Below the pieces are notes generated by a model. The model was not told where the DNA came from, ran no database searches, and worked only from the letters and a program-made list of their open reading frames with translations. A DNA stretch of 45,873 nucleotides, taken from NCBI GenBank assembly GCA_903828565.1, contig CAIKMQ010000021.1, positions 1-45,873 of the forward strand, written 5' to 3'. The stretch comes from an uncultured Leptolinea sp. Its GTDB lineage: Bacteria; Chloroflexota; Anaerolineae; Anaerolineales; Anaerolineaceae. The first letter of the stretch is position 1. Every line of letters begins with the position of its first letter. Positions 9,162 to 17,796 of this stretch are shown piece by piece. Made by a program: the position numbers and the translations under genes.

Positions 9162-10259
9162 ATGGAAAATGAGAAGCGAATACCCACCCACGATCTTCAG
9201 AATTTCACGATCGATGTATTTCTTAAAGTCGGCGTCCCGCCAGCTGATGCACAAATATGCGCTGATGTCTTGCTAACATCAGATCTGAGAGGGATCGAAT
9301 CTCATGGCATGAGCAGATTAAAGATGTACATCGACCGTATACTGGATGGACGGCAGAAAGCCGTTACGAAGATCGATATACTACGTGAAACTCCAGGAAC
9401 CGCCCTGCTGGATGGCAATCATGGTATGGGTGCCGTGATCGCAACGACAGCTATGCGCATGGCCATAGAAAAAGCAAAGGTAGTAGGCACCGGAACTGTA
9501 GCTGTAACCAATTCCACCCATTTTGGCATCGCTGGTTATTATCCACTCATGGCCGTCAAGGAAAACATGATCGGTATCACGGTCACAAACACCCGCCCAT
9601 CTACTGCGCCGACATTTGGGGTACAACCTCTCCTCGGAACTAATCCCATAGCATTCAGTGCACCTACTGATGAAGAGACTCCCTTCCTTTTTGATGGAGC
9701 AACACCGATCATCCAGCGCGGAAAAGTAGAAGTCCATGCGAGAAAAGACTTAGCACTACCATCCGGATATGTGATCGATGAGACAGGCAAGCCTGCAACC
9801 GACCCGCAGAAGATACTGAAGGGATTAAACAATGACACCAATGCCTTTCTACCACTAGGTGGTGCCGGGGAGGAATTCGGTGGACATAAGGGATATGGCC
9901 TGGCAACAATTGTAGAGATACTAAGTGCGAGCCTACAGAATGGCTATTTTCTGTTGGATTTGATCGGGTTTGATGCAAATGGCGCAAAAAGGCCTTTTGG
10001 CTTGGGACATTTTTTCCAGGCGATCTCAATTGAAGCATTTACAGACCCTGATGATTTCAAGAGAACCACAGGTGATATCCTCAGAACCTTAAGGAATTCT
10101 AGAAAAGCCGAAGGACAAGAGCGGATCTATACAGCTGGAGAAAAAGAGAGCGAAGCGCAAAAGATCAACAGTGTAAAAGGGATTCCCGTATCTCCTAATC
10201 TGGTTGAAGAGCTGAACACTCTCGCAAAAAATCTCGGGATGCAAAATTACCAGTTCTAG
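9162..10259 (+). CDS. Ldh2/MDH2-family NAD(P)-dependent oxidoreductase
   Basis: A 365-aa member of the malate/L-lactate dehydrogenase-like family, which also contains ureidoglycolate dehydrogenase (AllD), sulfolactate dehydrogenase and delta1-piperideine/pyrroline-2-carboxylate reductase. Family marks are the RGIESHGMSRL segment near residue 48, NSTHFGIAGYYPLMAV near 110, LLGTNPIAFSAPT near 160 and GGHKGYGLATIVEILS near 245. It starts 10 nt after the FAD gene with GGAG upstream. In this context a role as imine reductase or alpha-hydroxy-acid dehydrogenase acting on the product of the FAD enzyme is plausible. This inference depends only on gene order. Confidence 0.8.
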   Translation: MENEKRIPTHDLQNFTIDVFLKVGVPPADAQICADVLLTSDLRGIESHGMSRLKMYIDRILDGRQKAVTKIDILRETPGTALLDGNHGMGAVIATTAMRMAIEKAKVVGTGTVAVTNSTHFGIAGYYPLMAVKENMIGITVTNTRPSTAPTFGVQPLLGTNPIAFSAPTDEETPFLFDGATPIIQRGKVEVHARKDLALPSGYVIDETGKPATDPQKILKGLNNDTNAFLPLGGAGEEFGGHKGYGLATIVEILSASLQNGYFLLDLIGFDANGAKRPFGLGHFFQAISIEAFTDPDDFKRTTGDILRTLRNSRKAEGQERIYTAGEKESEAQKINSVKGIPVSPNLVEELNTLAKNLGMQNYQF

Positions 10260-10281
10260 CTTTGATATCCACCTGTACCGT

Positions 10282-10287
10282 TATAAT
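10282..10287 (+). promoter_or_regulatory. Candidate -10 element upstream of rel
   Basis: A perfect TATAAT lies 38-43 nt before the likely start codon at 10325. No convincing -35 is seen at 16-18 nt (TTGATA at 10262 is only 14 nt away). Confidence 0.3.
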
Positions 10288-10324
10288 ACAACCATAACGC
10301 TTTCGGCGTATTGGAGTATTGCAG

Positions 10325-12553
10325 TTGTATCTGGAAACCCTATTACAAAATCTTCCTGATTACTATACGGGCTTAGACCGTGAGTTGTTAACACGCGCCT
10401 ATCAATTTGCTGAGAAAGCACATCACGATCAAAAAAGAGTTTCCGGGGAGCCATACATCTCACATTGTGTTGCAGTAGCCACAATTTTGGCTGAGATGAA
10501 AGTTCCGCCGGATGCAGTTATTGCCGGGCTTTTGCATGATACTGTTGAGGATACTTCAGTCACCCTGGATGACATCAGGAAGAATTTTAGTGACGAAATT
10601 GCCAAAATGGTTGATGGCGTCACAAAACTCACCAATCTCCCAAGAGTTTCACGCGGCGATCAGCACATCGAAGATAACCTGAATGGCTCATCGACAGCTG
10701 ATAGCGAAAATGGAGACACGGCGTACAATGAACAAGGTCAAAAAAGCAGAAAAAGGGATCTGGCTTCAGAGACATTAAGGAAGACTTTCCTGGCTATGGG
10801 GGACGATATTCGTATCGTTCTGATCAAACTAGCAGACCGACTTCATAACATGCGCACTCTGAATTACATGCCCGAGGTAAAGCGCAAAAGGATCGCGAAA
10901 GAAACACTGGATATTTTTGCACCGCTTGCCAATCGTCTCGGTATCTGGCAAATGAAATGGGAACTTGAAGATCTCGGTTTTCGATATACCAATCCCGAAA
11001 AATACAAGGAAATCGCAACCCAGCTAAATGAGAGGCGTGTCGATCGGGAAGAGCAAATACAGAAAACCCTTCGGAATTTAAAACAAGTAATTGAAGCCGC
11101 CGGGATTAAAGTAGAGATTACCGGTCGGCCAAAACATATCTATTCGATCTACAAGAAAATGCAGGAAAAAGGGCGTTCCTTTGAAATGGTCATGGATTTA
11201 CGCGCTGTCCGTCTGATCGTACCAGATATCCCATCGTGTTATGCTGCCCTGGGGGTGATTCATACCAAATGGCGTCCCATCCCCCATGAGTTTGATGATT
11301 ATATTGCCGCCCCAAAGGATAATTTCTATCAGTCCCTACATACCGCTGTCATTTATGATGATGGAAAACCACTGGAAGTTCAGATCCGCACATCTGAAAT
11401 GCACCAGAACGCAGAGTATGGTATCGCCGCCCATTGGAGATACAAGGAAGGCCGAAAACGGGACGACGAGTTTGAACAGAGGATCAACTGGCTAAGGCGC
11501 CTAATGGACTGGCGAAAAGACGTTGACGATGCATCTGAGTTCATCGATGGCATGAAAACGGACGTCTTTCAGGATCGCGTGTATGTCTTCACTCCAAAGG
11601 GTGACATCATTGACCTGCCGAGCGGGTCCACCCCATTGGATTTTGCCTATCATGTCCATACAGAAATTGGCCATCGTTGCCGCGGAGCAAAGATTAATGG
11701 CAAATTGGTTACGTTGGACTTCCGGCTGAAGACTGGCGATCAGGTTGAAATCCTTACCGCAAAACAAGGTGGGCCTTCACGTGACTGGTTGAATACCAAT
11801 TTAGGGCTGGTAAATACCCAGAGAAGCCGCGCGAAGATCAAACAGTGGTTCAAGAAACAAGACTGGGAACAAAATGTCGCCCAGGGTAAAGTACAGATCG
11901 ATAGAGAATTACGCCGACTGGGGTTGGAATCAATCGATGCGAACCACCTGTCACAGGAATATGAGTATAAAAATGTGGATGACTTCTATGAAGCCATCGG
12001 GTGTGGTGATCTATCGCTCGGGCGCGTGATCGCCCGGATTTCTGACCTCACAAAGGGAAAAGAAGAAGACATCCTCGCACCTCACCCAGCCACAGATACA
12101 AAATCGACTAGCGATTCTGTGACTGTGCTTGGCCTCAAGGGCATGCTCACGAGTGTTGCCAGATGTTGTAACCCGGTACCCGGGGATGACATTATTGGAT
12201 ACATCACTAGGGGGCGGGGAGCTACTATACACAGGCAGGATTGCCCGAACATCCTTCGCCTGAAAGGTGATTCAGAAAGGATCGTCAAAGTTTCCTGGGG
12301 AGAAGTACGCAATACTACACCAGTGGCTGTTGAAGTGAAGGCTTATGATAGGCAGGGATTATTAGGAGATATTTCGAACATACTCAACAATGAGTCAATC
12401 AATCTGAGCGACATCAGCTTAAAAAACAACCACAATATTGTTTTGATCAAGATGGTACTTGAGGTCAATGATCTCGTTCAGCTGAGCCGTGTACTAACAC
12501 GCATTGAGAGCTTGCAAAATGTAATGGAAGTTCATCGTCTCAGGCCAGGATAA
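10325..12553 (+). CDS. rel: Rel-type (p)ppGpp synthetase/hydrolase
   Basis: A long RelA/SpoT homologue of about 742 aa. The HD hydrolase domain has HDTVED at residues 71-76, with the partner helix LADRLHNMRTL further on, so hydrolase activity should be intact. Between them is a low-complexity insert (around residues 113-148) rich in Asp, Asn, Gly, Ser and Lys. The synthetase domain shows EFDDYIAAPKDNFYQSLHTAV (EFDD at 322-325). A TGS domain (VFTPKGDIIDLPSGSTPLDFAYHVH) and a C-terminal ACT domain (VEVKAYDRQGLLGDISNIL) follow. The TTG at 10325 has GGAG 8 nt upstream; an in-frame TTG at 10319 is too close to that SD. It controls the stringent response. Confidence 0.93.
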   Translation: MYLETLLQNLPDYYTGLDRELLTRAYQFAEKAHHDQKRVSGEPYISHCVAVATILAEMKVPPDAVIAGLLHDTVEDTSVTLDDIRKNFSDEIAKMVDGVTKLTNLPRVSRGDQHIEDNLNGSSTADSENGDTAYNEQGQKSRKRDLASETLRKTFLAMGDDIRIVLIKLADRLHNMRTLNYMPEVKRKRIAKETLDIFAPLANRLGIWQMKWELEDLGFRYTNPEKYKEIATQLNERRVDREEQIQKTLRNLKQVIEAAGIKVEITGRPKHIYSIYKKMQEKGRSFEMVMDLRAVRLIVPDIPSCYAALGVIHTKWRPIPHEFDDYIAAPKDNFYQSLHTAVIYDDGKPLEVQIRTSEMHQNAEYGIAAHWRYKEGRKRDDEFEQRINWLRRLMDWRKDVDDASEFIDGMKTDVFQDRVYVFTPKGDIIDLPSGSTPLDFAYHVHTEIGHRCRGAKINGKLVTLDFRLKTGDQVEILTAKQGGPSRDWLNTNLGLVNTQRSRAKIKQWFKKQDWEQNVAQGKVQIDRELRRLGLESIDANHLSQEYEYKNVDDFYEAIGCGDLSLGRVIARISDLTKGKEEDILAPHPATDTKSTSDSVTVLGLKGMLTSVARCCNPVPGDDIIGYITRGRGATIHRQDCPNILRLKGDSERIVKVSWGEVRNTTPVAVEVKAYDRQGLLGDISNILNNESINLSDISLKNNHNIVLIKMVLEVNDLVQLSRVLTRIESLQNVMEVHRLRPG

Positions 12554-12579
12554 TCGTTCGTACAACCCTCCGCTGAACC

Positions 12580-12608
12580 TTTACACAATCAGGCGCATGA
12601 TGTAAAAT
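12580..12608 (+). promoter_or_regulatory. Sigma70-type promoter before the VKOR-family gene
   Basis: TTTACA (12580-12585), a 17-nt spacer and TAAAAT (12603-12608). Transcription would begin near 12615, only about 6 nt before the ATG at 12621 and 30 nt before the in-frame ATG at 12645, which bears on start choice. Confidence 0.55.
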
Positions 12609-12620
12609 CGCAGCCTGAAT

Positions 12621-13073
12621 ATGGCAGAAAGAAAAATATCACGAATGAACACAAGGCATTGGGGGTTACTCCTCTCCAGTATAGGTTTATTTGATTCCGG
12701 TTACCTGTCATGGATACAGATCAGTCACTCTGTTGAGAAATGCATCCCCGGCCTGGGTGATTGCGCAACGGTTAATGCTTCCAGTTATTCAAGGCTATAT
12801 GGAGTACCGGTCGCATACTTGGGATTCCTAACATATTTTGTAATATTCACTGTATTGCTCATTCAGCCGCGATTTGTAAAGTTCTCTAAATTTGAAAATT
12901 ATCTGCTTTTTGGAATAACAATGACCGGTTTTCTTTTTTCAGTGTACCTTACCTATGTTCAGTTCGGCCTGTTGAAAGCTTTTTGTCCATATTGCCTGCT
13001 TTCAGCAGGTACTACAACAGGCTTATTTATCCTTTCGATCATCAACTTAAAAAAAGACTTCAACACTATATAG
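12621..13073 (+). CDS. Vitamin K epoxide reductase (VKOR) family membrane protein
   Basis: A 150-aa integral membrane thiol oxidoreductase. Four hydrophobic segments lie near residues 13-33, 64-82, 94-113 and 118-141. The loop cysteines Cys41 and Cys48 (KCIPGLGDC) and the active-site pair Cys122/Cys125 (CPYC) match bacterial VKORs, which reoxidise DsbA-like thioredoxins using quinone. There is no fused thioredoxin domain, so a separate partner is expected outside the window. The promoter position means translation may begin at Met9 (12645) or on a nearly leaderless message at 12621; neither has a strong SD. The next small gene follows after 9 nt. Confidence 0.88.
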   Translation: MAERKISRMNTRHWGLLLSSIGLFDSGYLSWIQISHSVEKCIPGLGDCATVNASSYSRLYGVPVAYLGFLTYFVIFTVLLIQPRFVKFSKFENYLLFGITMTGFLFSVYLTYVQFGLLKAFCPYCLLSAGTTTGLFILSIINLKKDFNTI

Positions 13074-13082
13074 GAGTTCAAT

Positions 13083-13316
13083 ATGCCGAGAATTCATTGC
13101 CACTACCTGGATTGCGTATTTATCGACGAGGGATATTGTAGCGCGGCTGCGGTTGAGTTTGAACCAGATTCAGGATGTGTAACCTACTCCCCCAATGCCG
13201 AGGCTTCCCATGAAGAGGATTGGGATGAGGAGGAAGATGAACTGGAAGAGTGGGAAGAAGCTGAGGATGATGATGAAGACGATTCTTGGATGGACGATGA
13301 CGACGAAGAATATTAG
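13083..13316 (+). CDS. Small acidic-tail protein with DUF1540-like Cys domain
   Basis: A 77-aa protein with AGGAG 8 nt before its ATG. The first 35 residues carry four cysteines (positions 6, 11, 19 and 32), resembling DUF1540-type small metal-binding domains. The second half is extremely acidic (mostly Asp and Glu with scattered Trp). No catalytic function can be proposed. It follows the VKOR-family gene by 9 nt, so the two are probably cotranscribed. The acidic tail could bind cations or basic partners; that is speculation. Confidence 0.7.
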   Translation: MPRIHCHYLDCVFIDEGYCSAAAVEFEPDSGCVTYSPNAEASHEEDWDEEEDELEEWEEAEDDDEDDSWMDDDDEEY

Positions 13317-13360
13317 ATGATATTCTTCCCTGAATTCTCTTGATATTTAGTCCATTTTCA

Positions 13361-13390
13361 TTGACAAATGTCATATTCGTTATGTATAAT
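13361..13390 (+). promoter_or_regulatory. Strong sigma70-type promoter of the cold-shock gene
   Basis: Consensus TTGACA (13361-13366) and TATAAT (13385-13390) are separated by 18 nt. The predicted start near 13397 gives a leader of about 137 nt, long as is typical of cold-shock genes. Confidence 0.8.
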
Positions 13391-13432
13391 ACGCGTAACG
13401 GTATGGCATTTGTGTTTGCAGTCGATTTTTGT

Positions 13433-13467
13433 ACTAAAGCCTAACCATACTGGTTGGGTTTTTTAGT
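13433..13467 (+). terminator. Terminator-like hairpin inside the csp leader
   Basis: CCTAACCA (13440-13447) pairs with TGGTTGGG (13451-13458) around TAC and is followed at once by six T (13459-13464). ACTAAA (13433) and TTTAGT (13462) could extend the stem. It lies about 40-70 nt into the leader and 66 nt before the csp ATG, so it may act as an attenuator or temperature-sensitive structure. Confidence 0.55.
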
Positions 13468-13533
13468 TTCTACCTCTCAGGGGCGGAAAAGCAATACACA
13501 AATGTCGAAGGTTCAATCCATAAGGAGTGTAAG

Positions 13534-13746
13534 ATGAGTGAGAGAGTTCAAGGTACTGTCAAGTGGTTCAACACCAGCAAAGGTTTTGGTTTCATCCAAC
13601 GCGCTGGGGAACCAGATGTCTTCGTCCACTATTCAGCTATAGTTGGCGATGGTTTCAAGAACCTGGAAGAAGGCCAGGCTGTAGAGTTCTCGGTCGAAAA
13701 AGGCCCGAAAGGTCTGCAGGCAACCGAAGTAAAATTACTATCCTAA
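13534..13746 (+). CDS. csp: Cold-shock protein (CspA family)
   Basis: A 70-aa single cold-shock domain. RNP1 is KGFGFIQ and RNP2 is VFVHYSAI; the start [12 protein letters not shown] is typical. It binds single-stranded RNA/DNA and melts mRNA structure. The ATG has AAGGAG 8 nt upstream. It is monocistronic, with its own consensus promoter, a long leader and a downstream terminator. Confidence 0.96.
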   Translation: MSERVQGTVKWFNTSKGFGFIQRAGEPDVFVHYSAIVGDGFKNLEEGQAVEFSVEKGPKGLQATEVKLLS

Positions 13747-13766
13747 TTGTTATTATTTCCTGGAAA

Positions 13767-13791
13767 AATAGCCCTCTTATTGAGGGCTATT
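13767..13791. terminator. Bidirectional terminator between csp and the convergent membrane gene
   Basis: A ten-base-pair stem formed by AATAGCCCTC (13767-13776) and GAGGGCTATT (13782-13791) has a 5-nt loop. On the minus strand it is followed by TTTTT (complement of 13764-13768), and it overlaps the stop of the minus-strand gene. Confidence 0.75.
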
Positions 13792-14061
13792 ATTATCGGA
13801 GTGCTTGAAGGCTGAAAGCCAATATCCAAAACCTAAAAATATTACTGTCCCAAGGATCGCAAAACCTAAGTGTAATTCACCCAGCTTCCAAAAATCCCAC
13901 CTGACAACATAGCTGGATAAGCTATGTCCGCTCCAAAAACCAAAGCCGCTAAGTACTTCATAGAATATCAACCGTCCGGGACCACCGTCTTTCCATAGGT
14001 GAAAGCCGGCGCCAAACATGACTGACACCAAAAATCCAAAAAGAAGCGTAGCAATAGTCAT
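13777..14061 (-). CDS. Small membrane protein of unknown function
   Basis: A 94-aa hydrophobic protein with three likely membrane segments (about residues 2-20, 30-50 and 63-84) and a short polar C-terminus. No family is recognised. It lies 11 nt after mnmA in the same direction, so it is probably the last gene of the cysteine desulfurase-mnmA operon, and it ends in the shared terminator with csp. Confidence 0.55.
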   Translation of the reverse strand: MTIATLLFGFLVSVMFGAGFHLWKDGGPGRLIFYEVLSGFGFWSGHSLSSYVVRWDFWKLGELHLGFAILGTVIFLGFGYWLSAFKHSDNNSPQ

Positions 14062-14072
14062 AATCTATCCTA

Positions 14073-15137
14073 TTATACAATAATGCCGCCCCCCAGGCAT
14101 TCGTTATTTTTATAGAACACTGCAACCTGTCCGGGAGTTGCGATAATAGAGCTATTTTCCTCTGATCGTACTATGGCATTATTTCCATCGAGATCTACAG
14201 TACAGGGGAATGCAGTTGCTTTATATCTGACCTGAACCTCAGTGATAAATGTAGCATTATTGGGAGAATTAATCCAATTGATATTTGCTACTTTAAAGCT
14301 TTTTTTTTCAGTGATCAATTGATGACTTACATACAAGCGATTTAAGTTTGGATCTTTTGCGGATACATAATATGGAGTAGCGCTAGCTATGCGCAATCCC
14401 TTCCGCTGACCCAGTGTGTAAAAGGCTAAGCCGTCATGCCTTCCTACAACTACGCCCGTTTCATCAATGATCTCTCCCGGGTTAGCCTTTATCTGCGTGT
14501 ATTTTGCTATAAACTCCTGATATTTCATTCCGCCAAGAAAGCATAGATCTTGTGAATCCGGCAGACTGTGACTGGGCAATCCCGCTTGCTTGCTTTCAAC
14601 TCTAACTTCCTCTTTTGTCATTTCTCCCAGCGGTAGGATCGTTCGCTGAAGAAAGCTACTATCTAACATTGATAGCACATAGGACTGGTCTTTTGAATTA
14701 TCCTTCCCCCTGTATAGATGAATCCCATCCACTTCGTCGCGAAATATTTGGGCATAATGCCCCGTAGAAACTAGATCCGCTGAAAACATATCAGCTGCAT
14801 TCAGCAACATCTTCCACCGAACTGAAGCATTACACAAGACGCATGGATTTGGCGTGGTGCCAGATGAATACCCCTGTATGAAATGATCGACAACGATCGA
14901 TCTGAATAATTCCCGCGCATCCATTACGTAGAATGGAATATCCAGTTTATTCGCTGTCTGCCTGGCAACTGTTTGAGAATCCAGTGAGCAGCAACGATTC
15001 TCACCCTCTTGCGACGGTTCAGTCCATAACGTTAGCATGACGCCAATTACATCGAAGCTTTGTTGTTGCAGAATATAAGCAGCGTAAGAGCTATCGACAC
15101 CACCGCTCATCCCTACCACAACTCGTGTCTTGCTCAT
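14073..15137 (-). CDS. mnmA: tRNA-specific 2-thiouridylase MnmA
   Basis: A 354-aa enzyme that adds sulfur to U34 of Lys, Glu and Gln tRNAs. The N-terminal PP-loop GMSGGVDSSYAAYIL binds ATP; NPCVLCN carries the first catalytic cysteine and DSQDLCFL the second (persulfide) cysteine. HYAQI and GKDNSKDQSYVL are further family marks. Length is normal. The upstream cysteine desulfurase ends 3 nt before its start, which fits that enzyme as sulfur donor for MnmA. Confidence 0.95.
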   Translation of the reverse strand: MSKTRVVVGMSGGVDSSYAAYILQQQSFDVIGVMLTLWTEPSQEGENRCCSLDSQTVARQTANKLDIPFYVMDARELFRSIVVDHFIQGYSSGTTPNPCVLCNASVRWKMLLNAADMFSADLVSTGHYAQIFRDEVDGIHLYRGKDNSKDQSYVLSMLDSSFLQRTILPLGEMTKEEVRVESKQAGLPSHSLPDSQDLCFLGGMKYQEFIAKYTQIKANPGEIIDETGVVVGRHDGLAFYTLGQRKGLRIASATPYYVSAKDPNLNRLYVSHQLITEKKSFKVANINWINSPNNATFITEVQVRYKATAFPCTVDLDGNNAIVRSEENSSIIATPGQVAVFYKNNECLGGGIIV

Positions 15138-15140
15138 AGC

Positions 15141-16283
15141 TTATTGTATCTTTCCAATACATTTATAGATTGCTTGAGTCACTTGAAATACATCTTCCTT
15201 TGTCGTTGCTCTCCCAACAGTGATCCTTAAGCTACTTCTGGCATCTGCGGGTGAATATCCCAGCGCTAATAATACTGTAGATGGCTCCGGGTTTCCGGTC
15301 TTGCAGGCAGAACCGGATGAAACACAAAATCCCGCCATATCCAATGCCATTACGAGTCGATTACCATCCACACCTGGAAGAAGAAAGGAAGCATGGTTGG
15401 ACAACCTGGAAACAGGGTCACCTGTAAGGCTGGCATACGGGATCGTTGACATCACCTGTCTGATGACCTCATCCCTTAATCCCATGAAATGCACCTGGTG
15501 ATCAGTGAAGTGCTTCCTGCTCAGCTTCAAGGCTGTTGCCATCCCCACGATATATGGAACGTTCTGGGTACCAGCCCTGAGGTTTTTCTCCTGGGCACCG
15601 CCTGTTTGTGTCGGCAGTAATTCCAATCCCTTTCGTTTATATAAAAACCCGACACCTTTCGGACCATAGAATTTATGCGCTCCAGCAGAAAGCATATCGC
15701 AACCATCTGCGGTTGTGACAGTGCAATAACCCATTGCCTGAACTGCGTCTGTGTGAAACGGGATGCCCTTTAATTTACAGAGGTGCGCAATATTATTAAT
15801 CGGGTTGATTGTACCAATTTCATTGTTACCATAGATGCTGGATACCAGGGCGACATTAGAGCTGAGCATGAGCTCAAGCTTGTCTAGATTCACCATTCCA
15901 TTTTGATGTACCGGTATGAAATCAACCGTAAATCCGAATTCTTTTTCCAGTTGTCGGGCAGTTTTTAGGATTGCATCATGCTCTACCGGAGTGATTAATA
16001 TTCTTGAAGCACCATACATGCTTTTCCGCATTAGTGCCGTTCCCCGCAATGCCAGGTTATCCGCTTCTGAACCACCTGAAGTGAAGAAAATTTCAGTCGG
16101 GGAACAACCCATTATTCCTGCAATCTCTGCCCTTGCATCTTCCACGGCGGCTTCCGCTTTCTGTCCAAACCAGTGAGTGGATGAGGGATTCCCGAAATTG
16201 GAAGTAAACCAGGGCAGCATGGATGCAAGCACTTCGGGATCAACAGGTGTAGTTGCAGCATAATCAAAATAGGTGTGTTCCAT
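15141..16283 (-). CDS. Cysteine desulfurase (NifS/IscS family)
   Basis: A 380-aa PLP enzyme converting cysteine to alanine and an enzyme-bound persulfide. The N-terminus YFDYAATTPVDPEV is typical. The PLP lysine is in SAGAHKFYGPKGVGF and the mobile catalytic cysteine is in CVSSGSACKTGNPEPS. The ATG has AGGAG 8 nt upstream. The gene directly precedes mnmA, so tRNA thiolation is a likely main role; general Fe-S assembly is possible because no isc/suf genes are visible here. Confidence 0.92.
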   Translation of the reverse strand: MEHTYFDYAATTPVDPEVLASMLPWFTSNFGNPSSTHWFGQKAEAAVEDARAEIAGIMGCSPTEIFFTSGGSEADNLALRGTALMRKSMYGASRILITPVEHDAILKTARQLEKEFGFTVDFIPVHQNGMVNLDKLELMLSSNVALVSSIYGNNEIGTINPINNIAHLCKLKGIPFHTDAVQAMGYCTVTTADGCDMLSAGAHKFYGPKGVGFLYKRKGLELLPTQTGGAQEKNLRAGTQNVPYIVGMATALKLSRKHFTDHQVHFMGLRDEVIRQVMSTIPYASLTGDPVSRLSNHASFLLPGVDGNRLVMALDMAGFCVSSGSACKTGNPEPSTVLLALGYSPADARSSLRITVGRATTKEDVFQVTQAIYKCIGKIQ

Positions 16284-16299
16284 TATCTCTCCTGAGAGA

Positions 16300-16343
16300 A
16301 TTATACTTTACCGGGCACATGGCATCTCACCTTTTGTTATAAT
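16300..16343. promoter_or_regulatory. Divergent promoter region, cysteine desulfurase and phosphohexomutase
   Basis: On the plus strand an extended -10, TGTTATAAT (16335-16343), sits 30 nt before the phosphohexomutase ATG. On the minus strand TATAAT (16305-16300) lies 17 nt before the cysteine desulfurase start. No good -35 is seen for either. Confidence 0.5.
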
Positions 16344-16372
16344 TGGACTGTAATAATCCAATTGGAGGTTCT

Positions 16373-17794
16373 ATGACTTTTAAAATCGTATTCGGCACCG
16401 ATGGCTGGAGAGGTGTGATCGCTGATGATTATACATTTGCGAATGTAAAGCGCTGCACGCAGGGTTATGCATCCTACTTGCTTAAAAAAGGCAAAGCGGG
16501 GAAACCTGTTGTCGTTGGTTACGATAAAAGATTCCACTCTGAAAACTTTGCTCGGGCAGTTGCCGGTGTTCTTTATGGAAATGGCTTCAAAGTTTTCCTG
16601 ACAGATGATGCCACTCCCACGCCAGTTATCTCCTATGCGGTCGTAGATAAACACGCAGCCGGAGCTATCAATATTACCGCCAGTCATAACCCTCCTACAG
16701 ATAATGGTTTCAAAGTAAGAAATGAATTTGGCGGAGCTATCGACCCTGATGGGTTGAAAGCGATCGAAAATGGTATTCCAGATGAATTATCTGATGTCCA
16801 CGAATTACCTGTCCAGGATGGTATCAAAACTGGACAGATCGTCATCTTTGATGCGTCTACTGCATATATCGAGCACATCCATCAGCTAATTGATGTTGAA
16901 CCCATTCGACAGGCAGGATTAAAGGTTGTTGTAGATTGCATGTGGGGAAATGGGTCTGGCTGGTTCACCAGACTGCTTTCTGGCGGAAAAACCACGATCC
17001 ATGAGATCCACAATCACCGTAATCCGATCTATCCTGAAATGAAACGCCCCGAGCCGATTCCACCTAATATCAATGTTGGCTTAAAGACGACTGTGGATCA
17101 ATCGGCCGATGTCTTATTGATTACAGATGGGGATGCTGATCGCGTTGGGCTGGGTGATGAAAATGGGGTATTCATCAACCAATTACAAGCGTATGCTTTA
17201 CTGGCATACTACCTGCTTGAGATACGTGCCCTCAGAGGGCCGATCGTAAAGACCCTTTCCACCACCAGTATGCTTGAAAAGCTGGGGAAGATCTACGATG
17301 TACCTGTTTACGAAACCGGTGTCGGGTTCAAGTACGTTGCTCCCAAAATGCTTGAAACAGATGCATTGATCGGAGGGGAGGAATCTGGCGGGTACGCCTT
17401 TAAAGGTAATGTTCCCGAACGGGATGGTATTCTCGCGGGATTGTACTTCCTGGATATGATGGTACGTACTGGTAAGAAGCCCAGCCAGTTATTGAGTGCC
17501 TTATTTGAAAAAGTCGGTGCCCATTATTATGACCGGATCGACACCAGCTTCTCAGGGGATAGATCTGAAAAAGTCGATCGCATTCTGGCTGCTCATCCTG
17601 CAACGATCGGCGGGTTGGCGGTGACTGGCCTGAATACAACGGATGGTTATAAATTCACTCTGGAAGATGGTGGATGGATGCTCATTCGATTTTCAGGAAC
17701 TGAACCGATCATACGGGTTTATTGTGAAACCACGCATGGCGAAGCTGTGCAGCAAATCTTACAGGACGGGCTAAAGATCGCCGGTATCCAGTAA
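16373..17794 (+). CDS. Phosphoglucomutase/phosphomannomutase family protein
   Basis: A 473-aa alpha-D-phosphohexomutase. The order of motifs is FGTDGWRG at the start, the phosphoserine loop [11 protein letters not shown] (about residue 102), the metal loop [10 protein letters not shown] (about 250), the sugar loop [10 protein letters not shown] (about 335) and the phosphate-binding [12 protein letters not shown] near the end. It interconverts hexose 1- and 6-phosphates; glucose, mannose or glucosamine specificity cannot be decided. The ATG at 16373 has GGAGG 4 nt upstream; a frame opening at 16343 would lie inside the promoter. tatD follows after 2 nt. Confidence 0.93.
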   Translation: MTFKIVFGTDGWRGVIADDYTFANVKRCTQGYASYLLKKGKAGKPVVVGYDKRFHSENFARAVAGVLYGNGFKVFLTDDATPTPVISYAVVDKHAAGAINITASHNPPTDNGFKVRNEFGGAIDPDGLKAIENGIPDELSDVHELPVQDGIKTGQIVIFDASTAYIEHIHQLIDVEPIRQAGLKVVVDCMWGNGSGWFTRLLSGGKTTIHEIHNHRNPIYPEMKRPEPIPPNINVGLKTTVDQSADVLLITDGDADRVGLGDENGVFINQLQAYALLAYYLLEIRALRGPIVKTLSTTSMLEKLGKIYDVPVYETGVGFKYVAPKMLETDALIGGEESGGYAFKGNVPERDGILAGLYFLDMMVRTGKKPSQLLSALFEKVGAHYYDRIDTSFSGDRSEKVDRILAAHPATIGGLAVTGLNTTDGYKFTLEDGGWMLIRFSGTEPIIRVYCETTHGEAVQQILQDGLKIAGIQ

Positions 17795-17796
17795 CC

